A stretch of DNA of 64,000 bases from Diplonema japonicum (taxonomy: Eukaryota; Euglenozoa; Diplonemea; Diplonemida; Diplonemidae): NCBI GenBank assembly GCA_964019335.1, contig OZ025665.1, forward strand, positions 310,001-374,000, given 5' to 3'. The translations under genes were made by a program, and so were the position numbers. Position 1 is the first letter of the stretch. Each line of letters starts with the position of its first letter. The notes beneath the pieces are model-generated. The model saw nothing but the letters and a program-made list of their open reading frames with translations. It did not search any database and was not told the origin of the DNA. Shown here piece after piece: positions 21,027-30,992 of the stretch.

Positions 21027-23312
21027 TCATTGCGTCGTGACGTCGCCTAGGAGCAGACGTTCGTCGCGAAGTGACGCAGGCCAAGATAGAGTGAGAACTG
21101 GTGAGGCGGAGGGAGCGTCCTGGAAATTTGACTGTAGAATGTTGAACAAAGCATGGAAGGTTGGGGTGGTTGACGATCGCAGGACGGAGGTGAAGGCGTT
21201 AAGTACGGAGGAAGGGCTGTGGTCTCGGCTGTCAACACTGACAACCACGACCTCTGCTGTGGTGGCAGCAGGGGTGCCGTGCGCATCAATAACATGAGGG
21301 ACACCTCCCCTGCCGCTTTGCACTTCATACGGCATCCGCAAGATATCAGCTCCCCCAGGGCAGTCCATCACACACGTGAGCCCCGACCCCCGTGGTAGTG
21401 CTTCACATAATATGGCACACAGCTCATCGCTGTGGATGGATCCTGCTTGGCTGTAGTCACATGGGATTATGCCCAGACCAGCACCTTGAAGCGATTCACA
21501 GGAATGCCCGCTGAAGTATAGGAACAGAGAGTCGGCGGGGCCTACATCTTTAGTCAGCCACCTCAACCCCTTCACGATGTTCTTCTTCGTTGGCAGGTTG
21601 CTCGCGTCATTCTCCGCCAGCACCACAGCCCGCCCTTTCACATGCCGCCCCAATGCGTTCTTCATCAACGTCGAGTGCTCTCTCCGATCCCTCAGCGACA
21701 CCACGCCTTTCCCACGATAGTCACACGATATAATAAGGGCTTTTGATGTCCCGCTGAACCCGCTTGCCTTCGTGGGCGCAGGTTGCTTCATTTCACGGAC
21801 ATGATGATGGCGCTGCCCAGTGAGGCCACAAAAGGGCATCTTGCGTTCATGCCCACATTGTTTGCAGATAGGTGACAAGTGGCTGTCCTTCTCGGGTCGC
21901 CTCCCTTCATCTCCACGTGCAGCACTGTGCTCACTGTCTATGCGTATATTGTTTCGCTTCAAGATGCTAACGCACCTGCTGTAGCCCTTCCCCGTCATGT
22001 TGTCGCGAAGCGTCCCAGGTAGGTCTGCTTGTCCGTAGATTACGTGATACACTTCCTGTGTGTTTTGCCATTTGCGTGGGGTCATGTCTTCCATCACCCC
22101 AAATATCACTCTTTCTGGACCCTCGCGCAGTGCATTGTATATGACGACGGCAGCCTCGTTTGCTGTGCACTCCTCGGTGGGTATGGTGCGCGACTGCACG
22201 ACTTCAGTATTTTCGCTTTTCAAGTAGACTTCTTCGTCGCCGACACGCACCTTCACCTTCTCGCCCCTCTTGTCGAGCACGTGACCGACCGTTCCGTTGA
22301 GGTCGTCCCGCGACCGCAGACCCATTACTCTGATGAGGCTTCCCCTTCTTGGCTCTTCGTAAGACTTATGAGGTGTATGAGGTGTATGAGGTGTGGGCTT
22401 TACGGCAGAACGCGGTATTGCAACACTGTATCTCCTTGAACTCTGCACAGGGCTCGGGCTGCGTGTGATGCTGTGGTTCGTGGTTCGCTGCATGCTTCTC
22501 ATCTTACTATTCCTGCTTCTCCCGAAGCCCTCTACTTCGCGCGAGGTGCGTTCAAACACAATGCCGTTGCACTTGAGGGTATGTTTCACCTCCTCGATCT
22601 CGTCGTAGGCAAGCACCATCTTCACGGTCCTTGTTAGCATGCCGTTGTTGAAATCCGGGTAGCACTCGGAAAAGGTGGATTGAATATCTACCCATTCCGA
22701 CTGTGTGTGGAGTTGTTGGATACACTGCATGAACTTCTGGTAGTTGTAGGGATAGGACAGAGCGGAGTGCATCACAGCTACAATGTCGTAGACATGGGGG
22801 TGCGTCCGTGTATGTCGGAGAGAAGCGGCAGGGGAACGTCCAGAGGCGCTGCGGCTGCTGTACGCCGGGTATGCTTGCATGCCCTGTGTTGAAAGAGGAA
22901 CGGGTCTGACGGGGGAGGCATCCAGTTCGGTGAACCTGTCCCAAGAGTCTGCCAGAGAGACTGATCGTATGGATTCTTCGTCATCACGTGGATCTCGCAG
23001 TTTTCTGGCCACGGGCACAGGCTTGTTGAGTTTTCTGTCCTGCCTGTCGTCGCTGTTAAAAACTGGCCCACTTGGTTCAGCAGTCGTGATCGGTGACATA
23101 GCAAACGGCGGTTTTGTGGGGGCGGGGATGGCCTTCGGTGCAGGTGTCGGCGTGTCGTACGCCCGTTGCTGGCTCATCGCTGCGTCATACCTTCCCAGCT
23201 CCTCCCTCAGCGCTGCCACCTTGGCAGACATACTCTCAGGCTGGCCCGGCGGAGGCGGGCTTTTTGGCATCACTACCGACCGGATCCTGTGCAGCCCTTC
23301 TCCCTCCCCCAT
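21027..23312 (-). CDS. Metacaspase-like protein, 761 residues
   Basis: One open frame; ATG at 23312 lies one base after CACAG and only 55 bases after the previous stop. The C-terminal part is a caspase-fold domain: LFLYFSGHS carries the catalytic His, and VMDCPGG carries Cys where metacaspases have DSCHSG, so the dyad is kept in an altered setting. N-terminal to it are a Pro-rich region, a helical domain (about 200-270), three HTP repeats, a small SH3-like segment (LNGTVGHVLDKRGEKVKVRV) and another helical module. Metacaspases are Arg/Lys-specific cysteine peptidases of non-animal eukaryotes; some trypanosome members with altered motifs are inactive. Activity here is uncertain. Confidence 0.75.
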   Translation of the reverse strand: MGEGEGLHRIRSVVMPKSPPPPGQPESMSAKVAALREELGRYDAAMSQQRAYDTPTPAPKAIPAPTKPPFAMSPITTAEPSGPVFNSDDRQDRKLNKPVPVARKLRDPRDDEESIRSVSLADSWDRFTELDASPVRPVPLSTQGMQAYPAYSSRSASGRSPAASLRHTRTHPHVYDIVAVMHSALSYPYNYQKFMQCIQQLHTQSEWVDIQSTFSECYPDFNNGMLTRTVKMVLAYDEIEEVKHTLKCNGIVFERTSREVEGFGRSRNSKMRSMQRTTNHSITRSPSPVQSSRRYSVAIPRSAVKPTPHTPHTPHKSYEEPRRGSLIRVMGLRSRDDLNGTVGHVLDKRGEKVKVRVGDEEVYLKSENTEVVQSRTIPTEECTANEAAVVIYNALREGPERVIFGVMEDMTPRKWQNTQEVYHVIYGQADLPGTLRDNMTGKGYSRCVSILKRNNIRIDSEHSAARGDEGRRPEKDSHLSPICKQCGHERKMPFCGLTGQRHHHVREMKQPAPTKASGFSGTSKALIISCDYRGKGVVSLRDRREHSTLMKNALGRHVKGRAVVLAENDASNLPTKKNIVKGLRWLTKDVGPADSLFLYFSGHSCESLQGAGLGIIPCDYSQAGSIHSDELCAILCEALPRGSGLTCVMDCPGGADILRMPYEVQSGRGGVPHVIDAHGTPAATTAEVVVVSVDSRDHSPSSVLNAFTSVLRSSTTPTFHALFNILQSNFQDAPSASPVLTLSWPASLRDERLLLGDVTTQ

Positions 23313-23367
23313 CCTGTGCTTTATTACAGAAATAAACATAAAAAAGAGAAAAGAATATTTAAATACA

Positions 23368-24849
23368 TCAAGATCTAGCACGCTCGAATCTGAGACGCAC
23401 GCTTAAAGAGCTCATTAGATTTTCCGTGAAGGTGAACTGGGCTAGCTCTGAGGGAACCGTGGGGTTTTCGTTGTGCAAATAAGCCTGAAAGACCCTCAGC
23501 AGGCAAAGGGAAGGGGTATCATACTGGATGCACCTCATCTTGGGAGGTGGGGGTAGGGAATGATTCGGAGCTACTGAGAATGGAAGATAGAACTGCGGGT
23601 GTGTATGGGGCGTTGGGTCGAAAAGAGGGAAGAGAAGAGACGAGAAGGTGGTCATTGCGTCTGGTGGGACGTAAACACTGAGAGCAGGCTTGGCGCTGCG
23701 GAACATGGAAATGTCGATAACTTCAAGGAAGCAGAGCTCGCAGAAGAACATCAGCAGCTCGTCGACGAACTCGGGTGGCACACTGCTGAAGATGAAGCTT
23801 GTCAGCTGCGTTGTGGGTACTGCGTGTTTTAAACCAGCTAGGATACGTGCCCCTTTTGAAAACCGTAGAACAACAGGCAACGAGAACACCCAGTTCAGCA
23901 CCTGTACCACACCACTCTTCCATTCCATGCTGCGCAACTTCCAGTGCAGAGCGCTTAATGTGCTGTTTGCATCGTCTAGCAAGGCAGCCAAGGGTTCATT
24001 ATTCTTGAGGCCGGAGTAGAAACCTCTCGGGATGAGCTGCAGCAGGTCATGTCCCGAGTCCTGCATTTGTTTTAAAGCTCGTAGGTCAGAATTGTCGATC
24101 GAGTTGCTGTTTTCCCCTAACCCTGACGCGGAGCAGACGAGCCTCCGGCATACTTCTTGTGTACTGGGCCTCCCGTGGGTTTCAAACATTTTCTCGATCA
24201 CCTTTATAGAGCAGTCTTCTCTGAGTAGTAGCGAGGCGTGCTGTGCGATCTCCTCGACAGGCACGGCCATGCGTAACCAAGTAGGCGCGGTGACTCTCGC
24301 CTGTGTCAGGGCACGGTACATCAGCAGCACGCTGTTGGAGTCGATTTCGGGGAAGCAGTACTGCACGAGGGATGCCAGCCATTTCATGTACCCTGCTTCT
24401 GCGGCTGCGAGGATGTCAACAAACTCATCAACCGAGTACAACATGGTGACTAGAAGCGATGTCAGGTCCAAGGAACCATCCCTGATGTACGTGTTTTGCA
24501 AGATTCCGGGTACAGCTTCCTTGGGCACCTGTCTTATTAGCAGCTGTAAGTCTTCGATGCTTGGCTTGTCGTCCACACAAGAAAGGATGTCTCCCACCTT
24601 CTTGATGACTGCTTCGCTGTCAGCTGGTTCACTGCGCTGTGTTGCCTCAGCATGCCACTTGTCAATCCATGCAGCTACTAGCTTCTCCCTTCGCTCTGCG
24701 CCGCTGTCATTCTTCTTCGACATATCTACATGTGCATCGGTCTCAAACACTGTCCGCACGAACTCTCGTGTCATGTCCTCCGTTCGTTCCCTCTCTCTTT
24801 CATCATCCAGATGTCCGAGGTCCTCAAGGAATTCCACACCCCGGTACAT
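23368..24849 (-). CDS. Unknown helical protein, 493 residues
   Basis: Single exon; ATG at 24849 stands three bases after a TTTCAG acceptor-like site. The frame is open upstream but reads poly-T there, so the internal ATG is preferred. The protein is mostly predicted helix with an acidic/basic charged N-terminus (RERERTED) and repeated leucine-rich helices, like HEAT/ARM-type or large-complex scaffold proteins. I do not recognise a family. The next gene starts 55 bases after its stop. Confidence 0.65.
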   Translation of the reverse strand: MYRGVEFLEDLGHLDDERERERTEDMTREFVRTVFETDAHVDMSKKNDSGAERREKLVAAWIDKWHAEATQRSEPADSEAVIKKVGDILSCVDDKPSIEDLQLLIRQVPKEAVPGILQNTYIRDGSLDLTSLLVTMLYSVDEFVDILAAAEAGYMKWLASLVQYCFPEIDSNSVLLMYRALTQARVTAPTWLRMAVPVEEIAQHASLLLREDCSIKVIEKMFETHGRPSTQEVCRRLVCSASGLGENSNSIDNSDLRALKQMQDSGHDLLQLIPRGFYSGLKNNEPLAALLDDANSTLSALHWKLRSMEWKSGVVQVLNWVFSLPVVLRFSKGARILAGLKHAVPTTQLTSFIFSSVPPEFVDELLMFFCELCFLEVIDISMFRSAKPALSVYVPPDAMTTFSSLLFPLFDPTPHTHPQFYLPFSVAPNHSLPPPPKMRCIQYDTPSLCLLRVFQAYLHNENPTVPSELAQFTFTENLMSSLSVRLRFERARS

Positions 24850-25096
24850 ATTCTGAAAGTGGTGGAAGGTAGGTGCTGTGCGTAAAATATCTCGGGGGGC
24901 CAATAAAAGAAAACAAGAAAAGCCTTGAACAAGAAAAGAAAAACCCGGGGGAAAAAAAAAAGAGGGGTATGTTGGTTGGGTGATGGGACAGGATTGCCCC
25001 CCGAAAAAAAGAAAAAGAAAGCCACCAACAAAAAACCAAAAAGAAAAAAAGTGGTGGGGAAAAAAAAAAAAAGACACTTTAACTAACGATAAATGC

Positions 25097-25364
25097 CTAG
25101 TGGGCGTTGAGGACCTGGAACCTGTGAAGGGGAGAGCGTGCGTGTTAATACAAGAGAACACACCTGAATCTGTTGGGGTCAACAGGGGTCTGAATGGCAC
25201 GCGATTTCTCAAAGGTACGGTACCTGTGTATATTTATATATTTCCTCCCCTTCCCACGCAACATACGCGAAAGCGTTGGCCACGGTGAAGGTGGTGGCAG
25301 CCCACAGCCAGCCCTTGCCAGTAGACGCGAACCTGGCACCAGGGAACAGACCGCTGAAGATCAT
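25097..25364 (-). CDS. 60-residue membrane protein, probably mitochondrial
   Basis: Three exons: 25267-25364, 25164-25223 and 25097-25121, with introns of 43 bases (GTATGT...CAG) and 42 bases (GTGTGT...CAG). The product starts MIFSGLFPGARFASTGKGW, has a hydrophobic segment at about 19-33 and a basic end. ATG is preceded by a T13 run, CTCAG and an A-rich leader (an A run directly precedes ATG). Length and layout resemble small subunits of respiratory complexes; no family is identified. The gene would be missed by ORF search because no exon exceeds 100 bases. Confidence 0.55.
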
Positions 25365-25465
25365 TTTTTTTTTTTTTTTTTTTTTAGTTAATCACTGAGA
25401 AAAAAAAAAAAATACACCCTCCAGAAACAAAAAAAAATAAAAAAAAAAAAAAGAAAAAAAAATAA

Positions 25466-26209
25466 TCAAGAAGCAACCACAAAACCTGGAGCCGTGCCCA
25501 CCTCGCCCGGCTCAAAGTAATGAGTCCACACACGCTGGATGCGCTTCTTGACATCGCCCATGCGGGATTGTGTGTTCTTACTAGACACCACGGAAGTGGT
25601 ACCATGCAAGGGTGCGCAGGGCGGCTGTGGGATTAAATTAATTTTTTCGGTTTTAACTTTTGCAGCTGGCTGGTGTGGGTGCGCGTCTCGAATAGATAAC
25701 GGAGCCATGGGTGCTTTTCTGACCAACTTTCTGTTGTACCGCTGGACAATCTCCTGTTTCGCCTCCCTGCGGGCCCATCTTGTAAGCGCGTCATGCGGCC
25801 TTCGTCGAGACACGGCCACCTCGCGTACCTTCCTAGGACCCTCATCGTAGTGCCATATTCTGTGAAGAGGCTTTAAGCATGTTAACGAGCCTTCCTTGAC
25901 GGCACTTGTCTTCTCCATATCGAAGATGTTCAGCGACCCCAATGCGTCTCTGATTTGTTTTTTCGGTATCACCTCGCTGCAGATTTCCTCTTCTCTGAAC
26001 AGGTTGAAATGCTGCTTCATTGCAGCATGCTTCCGCACTTCCCTCACCTCTTGTTTTTCATTGTCCCCCTGCATCATGCTCCCCGCTGCTGTGTTCGCAT
26101 CGACTGCAAGAAACGATTTGTCGCCATTGGGCAGGATGTGGATATCAACAAAAGCCGGGTGGCTCTTGTAGTAGTTATTCTCCTTGGTGAGCTGCTTGAA
26201 GTCTTTCAT
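25466..26209 (-). CDS. Unknown basic protein, 247 residues
   Basis: Single exon, ATG at 26209, stop TGA at 25466. The sequence is charged, with basic helices around residues 125-165 (RRRPHDALTRWARREAKQ) and no membrane segment. The C-terminal half is rich in Pro, Ala and Lys. No family recognised. It lies 113 bases after the APC4 gene on the plus coordinate and 101 bases from the small membrane protein, in line with the dense cluster. Confidence 0.6.
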   Translation of the reverse strand: MKDFKQLTKENNYYKSHPAFVDIHILPNGDKSFLAVDANTAAGSMMQGDNEKQEVREVRKHAAMKQHFNLFREEEICSEVIPKKQIRDALGSLNIFDMEKTSAVKEGSLTCLKPLHRIWHYDEGPRKVREVAVSRRRPHDALTRWARREAKQEIVQRYNRKLVRKAPMAPLSIRDAHPHQPAAKVKTEKINLIPQPPCAPLHGTTSVVSSKNTQSRMGDVKKRIQRVWTHYFEPGEVGTAPGFVVAS

Positions 26210-26322
26210 CCCATCTTTTTCTTTTTATAATCCCTTTTTTTTTCGTTGATGTTCTCATGTAGATGAAAAATAGAAATATGAAGGGGGGAAAAAAAGGGGG
26301 GGGGGGGCTCTAATTCTCTAGT

Positions 26323-28188
26323 TTACTCCTCGACAGGCATCCCTTCTTCCTCTTCTTCCTCGTCATCCTCATCGTCTTCCAAGTCTATCAGTGTTATGTA
26401 ACTGCAGTCCTCGCCTCCTCTGACTGCGATACATGCGAGACCTCGAGTGCTGCTGCTCAGCATGGCTTTGTTGGTGCTTTCGAAGGGCATCTGCAGTGTG
26501 AGTATCCCACTGGGTTCCATGTGCAGCTCAACCGGTGCCATGGGCGAGAAGTGTGCCGTGAGGTCACCTTCTGACATTATTGTGTACATTCTGAGAGTGA
26601 GACAGCCGGCTTCGGGTTGTGTCAAGACGAGCAACCTTAGCTCATCTTCTTCTTTGTTTGAGCAGAATGATGTGCTGAGGCACCCCTCCACAGGGAGGTA
26701 CCCCTTCATCGCAGCCCACCGACGGCTGCTCCCCGGTCCCGTGTCCGCAACAACAGTGAGCACAACCTTGTCCTCCTCCACACTGCTGTAGTACCTGCTG
26801 CACGACCGGCAGAGAAGGATCTCGGCATCGCATGTCGTGTCTGTCACCACGTCTGTTGTGTTTTGCAAAGCCTCATGAGATGCTCTCTCTGCCAGCGCCT
26901 CGCCCCCTTCGTCCATGCAGGCATCGATGACAGCCACTGCCGCCATCATGTCTTCGATGTCAGAGGTAGTACGCCGCCACTGTGCAGGTGCAAAGAGCAA
27001 ATCAAGTACCTTCTGCGTGTTGTAAACGGGCGAGTCTTCCACCTGCTGCGCTGCCTTCGGTTTGTTGCAGCACTTGTAGATCTCGAGGAGCCACGAAAGA
27101 ACATCGGTGGCATTGTCTTTGGAGAGTACGACATTGCACGCTACAGCATTTACTTGCGCATGGAGGTCGGCCACCTGCTGCGCCAGCCCACCGTACGCGT
27201 CGTATGGCAGGAGGTTGGTAGTCACCGCAGCCAAGCAGCACATGTGGTCCAGCATCGAGGACACATTGGCGGCAAGCATCTTGCTGACATCAGTGAGGTT
27301 CGTACCCAGCACATCGACGGTCTTCTGCATCCTGCTCGGTTCGCATTTTGCATTGATCCAGTCGTGGTCGTCCTCCGTGGTGGGGCCCTTGATGAAGATC
27401 TCCGTCAGGTCAGGGCTGTTGCCGATCACAGACATCAGCTCCTTCTCTGCCTCCGCAGCTTTGTTTTTGATGTGAACAAGGACACTCCGCAGCACGCGCA
27501 GGGACTCTTTTAGCTGTGCGTGGTGTACGGCGATTCTGCTGAGCTCCTTGAAGCTAAAGACAGGTTTGACGTTGATCCCCCGCATAACACCCTCAGAAGT
27601 GTACAAGACGGACCTTAGGAGATGAAAGGAAGAGATGGAGTCCGCAGACGGAAAGGGCATACTGAGCACCTTCATGACACCAAAAGGGGAAACGTGTGCC
27701 ACGTGATCGTCAGTAAGGGCAAGAACGAAGTGGTAGTGCTGCTGCGACAAGGACGTCATGGCTTCCTCGATGACCTGCCCACTGAGGCAGTTTGCTGTTT
27801 CAGGGGTCTGTTCTTGCAGTGGCAGCAGCAGCGGGTGAAAGTTGGCTTCCAAAAACTGCATTGGACGCTCACCTTTCGTCTCATTCTTCAGACCCGACAC
27901 CCACTTAATGTCCTTGATCCCGCACGACAGGGTCTGGGAGATCATGGCTCCGTCCTCCACGTTGATTAACACCATTCCCTGTGCCGTCCCTACACACAAG
28001 ATTCGCCCGTTCGGGCTCCAGCACATGCACCGCACATCACTCTTCAGCGTTGCCTGCGATATCTTGCTGATTGGCATCCTGTAGAAGGTGACGTCACACC
28101 CGCCTGCCACCGCCACTACATCAATGCTGCAGCACACTGATACAATCGACACTTGTGCCTCCTGCAACTTGTTCTTAAGCTCCTTCAT
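26323..28188 (-). CDS. Anaphase-promoting complex subunit 4 (APC4)
   Basis: Single exon, 621 residues. The N-terminal third has APC4-type WD40 blades (VRCMCWSPNGRILCVGTAQG, then VLINVEDG and KDIKWV). A long helical middle follows, including LSWLLEIYKCC, which matches the conserved APC4 helical domain, and a C-terminal half-propeller ending in a run of Asp/Glu, as in animal APC4. APC4 is a platform subunit of the APC/C ubiquitin ligase that drives mitotic exit. The human protein is about 800 residues, so this one is compact. ATG at 28188 is the first in frame; an upstream TTG is not needed. The identification is by pattern and domain order. Confidence 0.75.
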   Translation of the reverse strand: MKELKNKLQEAQVSIVSVCCSIDVVAVAGGCDVTFYRMPISKISQATLKSDVRCMCWSPNGRILCVGTAQGMVLINVEDGAMISQTLSCGIKDIKWVSGLKNETKGERPMQFLEANFHPLLLPLQEQTPETANCLSGQVIEEAMTSLSQQHYHFVLALTDDHVAHVSPFGVMKVLSMPFPSADSISSFHLLRSVLYTSEGVMRGINVKPVFSFKELSRIAVHHAQLKESLRVLRSVLVHIKNKAAEAEKELMSVIGNSPDLTEIFIKGPTTEDDHDWINAKCEPSRMQKTVDVLGTNLTDVSKMLAANVSSMLDHMCCLAAVTTNLLPYDAYGGLAQQVADLHAQVNAVACNVVLSKDNATDVLSWLLEIYKCCNKPKAAQQVEDSPVYNTQKVLDLLFAPAQWRRTTSDIEDMMAAVAVIDACMDEGGEALAERASHEALQNTTDVVTDTTCDAEILLCRSCSRYYSSVEEDKVVLTVVADTGPGSSRRWAAMKGYLPVEGCLSTSFCSNKEEDELRLLVLTQPEAGCLTLRMYTIMSEGDLTAHFSPMAPVELHMEPSGILTLQMPFESTNKAMLSSSTRGLACIAVRGGEDCSYITLIDLEDDEDDEEEEEEGMPVEE

Positions 28189-28286
28189 TTTCTTTTTTTT
28201 CAATACACTTTTCTCGTGCAAACTCCCTTCTGTTAGATTTCTTTTTCAAATCATTACGATCTAATAAAGGTGGCACAGCAGGATAC

Positions 28287-29120
28287 TTACACAGTGCCCA
28301 GTTGGGCCTCAAGCTTTTCTATCCTTCCAAGGATGTCTGTGGTGGGCTTCAACTCCTTTTTGACTGTTGCTGTGAAAGTTTTCAGCACGTCCTTGAACTC
28401 CTGAGCCTTCAGCCCCTTGAGGTCATCTGTGTGTGTATCGTGTATGGTGGTGAGGGCAGCTTCGTGCATCAAAATGATGAGGCAACGGGAGGAGAGCTCA
28501 GACCACAGGAGGTCTTCAGAGGCGCAGAGGGATTCGAGAGAAGCTTGGCTGGCGGTTGCAAAAGAGGCGAGCAGTGATGCATGATGGTCTTCATTCGGCA
28601 CTGCGAGCCTGAGAGGCAGAGGGACAGGGGGGGCATGGAGGATTCTCTGTTCTTTTACATGATTTATCGTTTGTAAATTTCGCACTGCGGTACGCAGTAA
28701 CCTAGCTCTCCGGAAGAGGCATCTCGTGCAGTGCTGTATTATTACCTTAACATCATACTCACTCATGCCTTTTCTACAGAGCACCTGTGACCATTTCTTC
28801 ATTTCGCCTCCACCTGCTGTCACTGCTTCCTCTTTGCTCCCTTCAGCGTTTATCACAGCCCATGTCACCTTGTGAAGTGCTTGTATCACCAAACACGACA
28901 TTTCATCTGCGTAAGCGTTGCTGCGCACAAACTGCAGATGCTCTTCAAACAAACAAACGAGCCCATCGTTGCGGTGCTGCACGCCAACCTCTTCTTCCAA
29001 ACGTAGCACTTTCTCAAGCACCCCCCGCAGAGCCCTCCCTCGCAGCATCAAAAGACCCTTTGTAAACTCCATGTCTTCTAACTTACATTCATTGCTGTTC
29101 AACCGTTCCAGGTTCAGCAT
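28287..29120 (-). CDS. Unknown helical protein, 277 residues
   Basis: Single exon. ATG at 29120 lies six bases after a pyrimidine-rich stretch ending CTACAG. The protein is almost wholly predicted helix, with leucine-rich segments and charged heptads at the C-terminus (about 225-275). No membrane segment or catalytic motif. Stop TAA lies in GTGTAAGTATCC, which resembles a splice donor, but joining to the next gene breaks the frame. It stands between a WD40 gene (88 bases) and APC4 (98 bases). Confidence 0.6.
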   Translation of the reverse strand: MLNLERLNSNECKLEDMEFTKGLLMLRGRALRGVLEKVLRLEEEVGVQHRNDGLVCLFEEHLQFVRSNAYADEMSCLVIQALHKVTWAVINAEGSKEEAVTAGGGEMKKWSQVLCRKGMSEYDVKVIIQHCTRCLFRRARLLRTAVRNLQTINHVKEQRILHAPPVPLPLRLAVPNEDHHASLLASFATASQASLESLCASEDLLWSELSSRCLIILMHEAALTTIHDTHTDDLKGLKAQEFKDVLKTFTATVKKELKPTTDILGRIEKLEAQLGTV

Positions 29121-29208
29121 TGCTACCTGTAGTGGAAGTGAGGCTTCGGAGTGGGGGGTGTCTTGGCTTAACACTAACAGATCTTACTTTCTTTTGGTAA
29201 CCGATAAC

Positions 29209-30672
29209 TTAGAAAATCTCAGTGTTTGTGTTCTTGCCGCTGGCCGCCCATTTCCCGTCCGATGAAACAGAGATTGTGTGCACGGTGTCGCTGACACTGT
29301 TCCGCGAGGAGAGGAGCTGTCCCCCGAGCGAATAGGTCAGCACGCAGTTGTCGTCGACACCAACGAGGATGCTAGCGCCGAGGAATTTCAGAGACTTGAC
29401 TCGCCAGTCGCTGCATGGGAGGAGGATGGTCTTCCGCACCTTGTTCGTAGTGAGGCAGACGATGCTGACGTAAGGAACGTCGCCGCCCACGGCGAGCCAT
29501 AGGTTGTCGCTGTCAACGTCGATGCAATTCACAGCTGAGGTGGAAGGTGCAAAGGTTTAGATGGCATACCACAAGCGACGATGGTGTCGGACTTCGCAAC
29601 TCCCGACGATGACCTCTTCACACCAGCACGCGCTGTCTCCATCTGCAGGACGCACGGTGCAAGCTGCATGGTCTCCTCATCCTGTTGTCATTTCTTCACA
29701 TCGCTATCATACCTTCAAACCCGTGAACACCACAGTGCAGTCCTGCGACGCGGTGATCATCCTTGTGTCGTCAAACACAATGCCCACTACATTCGAGCGG
29801 TGCAATGCCCATGGCCCGCTGCTCAGCACCAAAGCAGGTCCCTCGTTCTCTCCAATAACATATTTCCACACCTGTCCTGAGGAGTCACCCACAACAAGCT
29901 CGTCCATAGACTCGCACCAAGCTAATGTCACGGCCACGACATCCTTGCAAGGGAGTACCACCGACAACGCTGGCTGCACGGTGAGCACCTCCTTGACCAG
30001 GAGCTCTTCCCTTCCTTTCTTCGCTGCGTCCATGGCTTGGGTTAGGTCCGCTGTGTCGTAACCCATGATGGTGTCGTTCCTTGCTACGAACACCCAGCGC
30101 CCCACGCTGAGGATGTCGCCCACCGCCATGCCGCCGTTCAGAAGCAGGAAGGTGTCAGAGAGCTCGTTGTTCACTTTGTACACATGCACAGCACCGTCTG
30201 TGTCCCCAGTGAACAGGAGGGGCTCTGTTTTGTGGAAACAAGAGCTCACCGCTATGGGGAAAATGCTGCAGACCTCGATGTCAAGTTTCTCCTCTGTCGT
30301 TGTGGTGGGTGTGTCGGGCTGCTTGGGGGTCTGCGGGGTGGAGCTCTGCTGCTGACTGGGTGTGTTGCTGCTATTGATACTGTTGCTGTTGCTGTTGCTG
30401 CTGCTGTTGTTGTTATTCGGGGTTATCCGGGGAGCGTTGTGCCCTCTTGAGTGATACCCCCCACTGTTGTTGTGCCTTCCGTAGTTCCCTTGGTACGACG
30501 ACCCGGGGTGGTTCTGGTAGTTGCTGGGTCCTCGCATCCCGCCATGTGGGTGTGACCGCATTTGTTGTGCCATGTGAGGATTCAGCATCTGTGGCTGGCC
30601 CATGGGGCTCATCCCCATAGGCATTCTTCCTTGCATCCCGAACCTGCCCCCGCCATGTCTGTTCCCACTCAT
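29209..30672 (-). CDS. WD40-repeat protein with Gly/Gln/Asn-rich N-terminus
   Basis: Three exons: 29713-30672, 29570-29663 and 29209-29534; introns of 49 and 35 bases; 459 residues. ATG stands four bases after CTGCAG. The first 110 residues are low-complexity (Gly/Met/Pro, then Asn/Ser and Gln runs) like RNA-binding or condensate-forming segments. The rest forms a beta-propeller (LLFTGDTDGAVHVYKV, DELVVGDSSGQVWKYV, MITASQDCTVVF, ISVSSDGKWAASG). The blades resemble mRNA-export or zinc-finger WD proteins (THOC6 or ZFWD type), without the zinc finger. A role in mRNA metabolism is a guess. Confidence 0.75.
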
Positions 30673-30958
30673 CTTCCTGCAGTGCCGATTGAGAAGAACG
30701 CTTTTGCTTGCGAAATATAATAACTTAACTTGTGCTCCTCCTTTCTTCTTTTTTTCTTTTTTTATTAAAAACCGTCACTTTTCTTTTTTTATCGGTGCGA
30801 CATTAAGAAGAAAGGGGGGGGGGAAGAAAAAAAGAAACAGCTAGAGAAAGTATCGGTGGGCCACAAGGCGTTATCCCCTGCACCCCCCTGTTTCTTCTTC
30901 TTTTTCTTTCTCTCCCCGCTATTTCCTGAAAAACCTACTCATTTCCCGTTCCCCCTCT

Positions 30959-30991
<33 letters not shown>
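30673..30991. other. Intergenic spacer with T32 run
   Basis: Pyrimidine and purine runs only, including T32 at 30961-30992 that abuts the RING gene's stop. No gene seen. Confidence 0.7.

Positions 30992-30992
<1 letters not shown>

Noticed and set aside
28287-28300. Splice donor GTAAGT joining the 277-residue gene to APC4
   Set aside because: Available acceptors shift the frame, and both products are complete as separate genes with an in-frame TAA.
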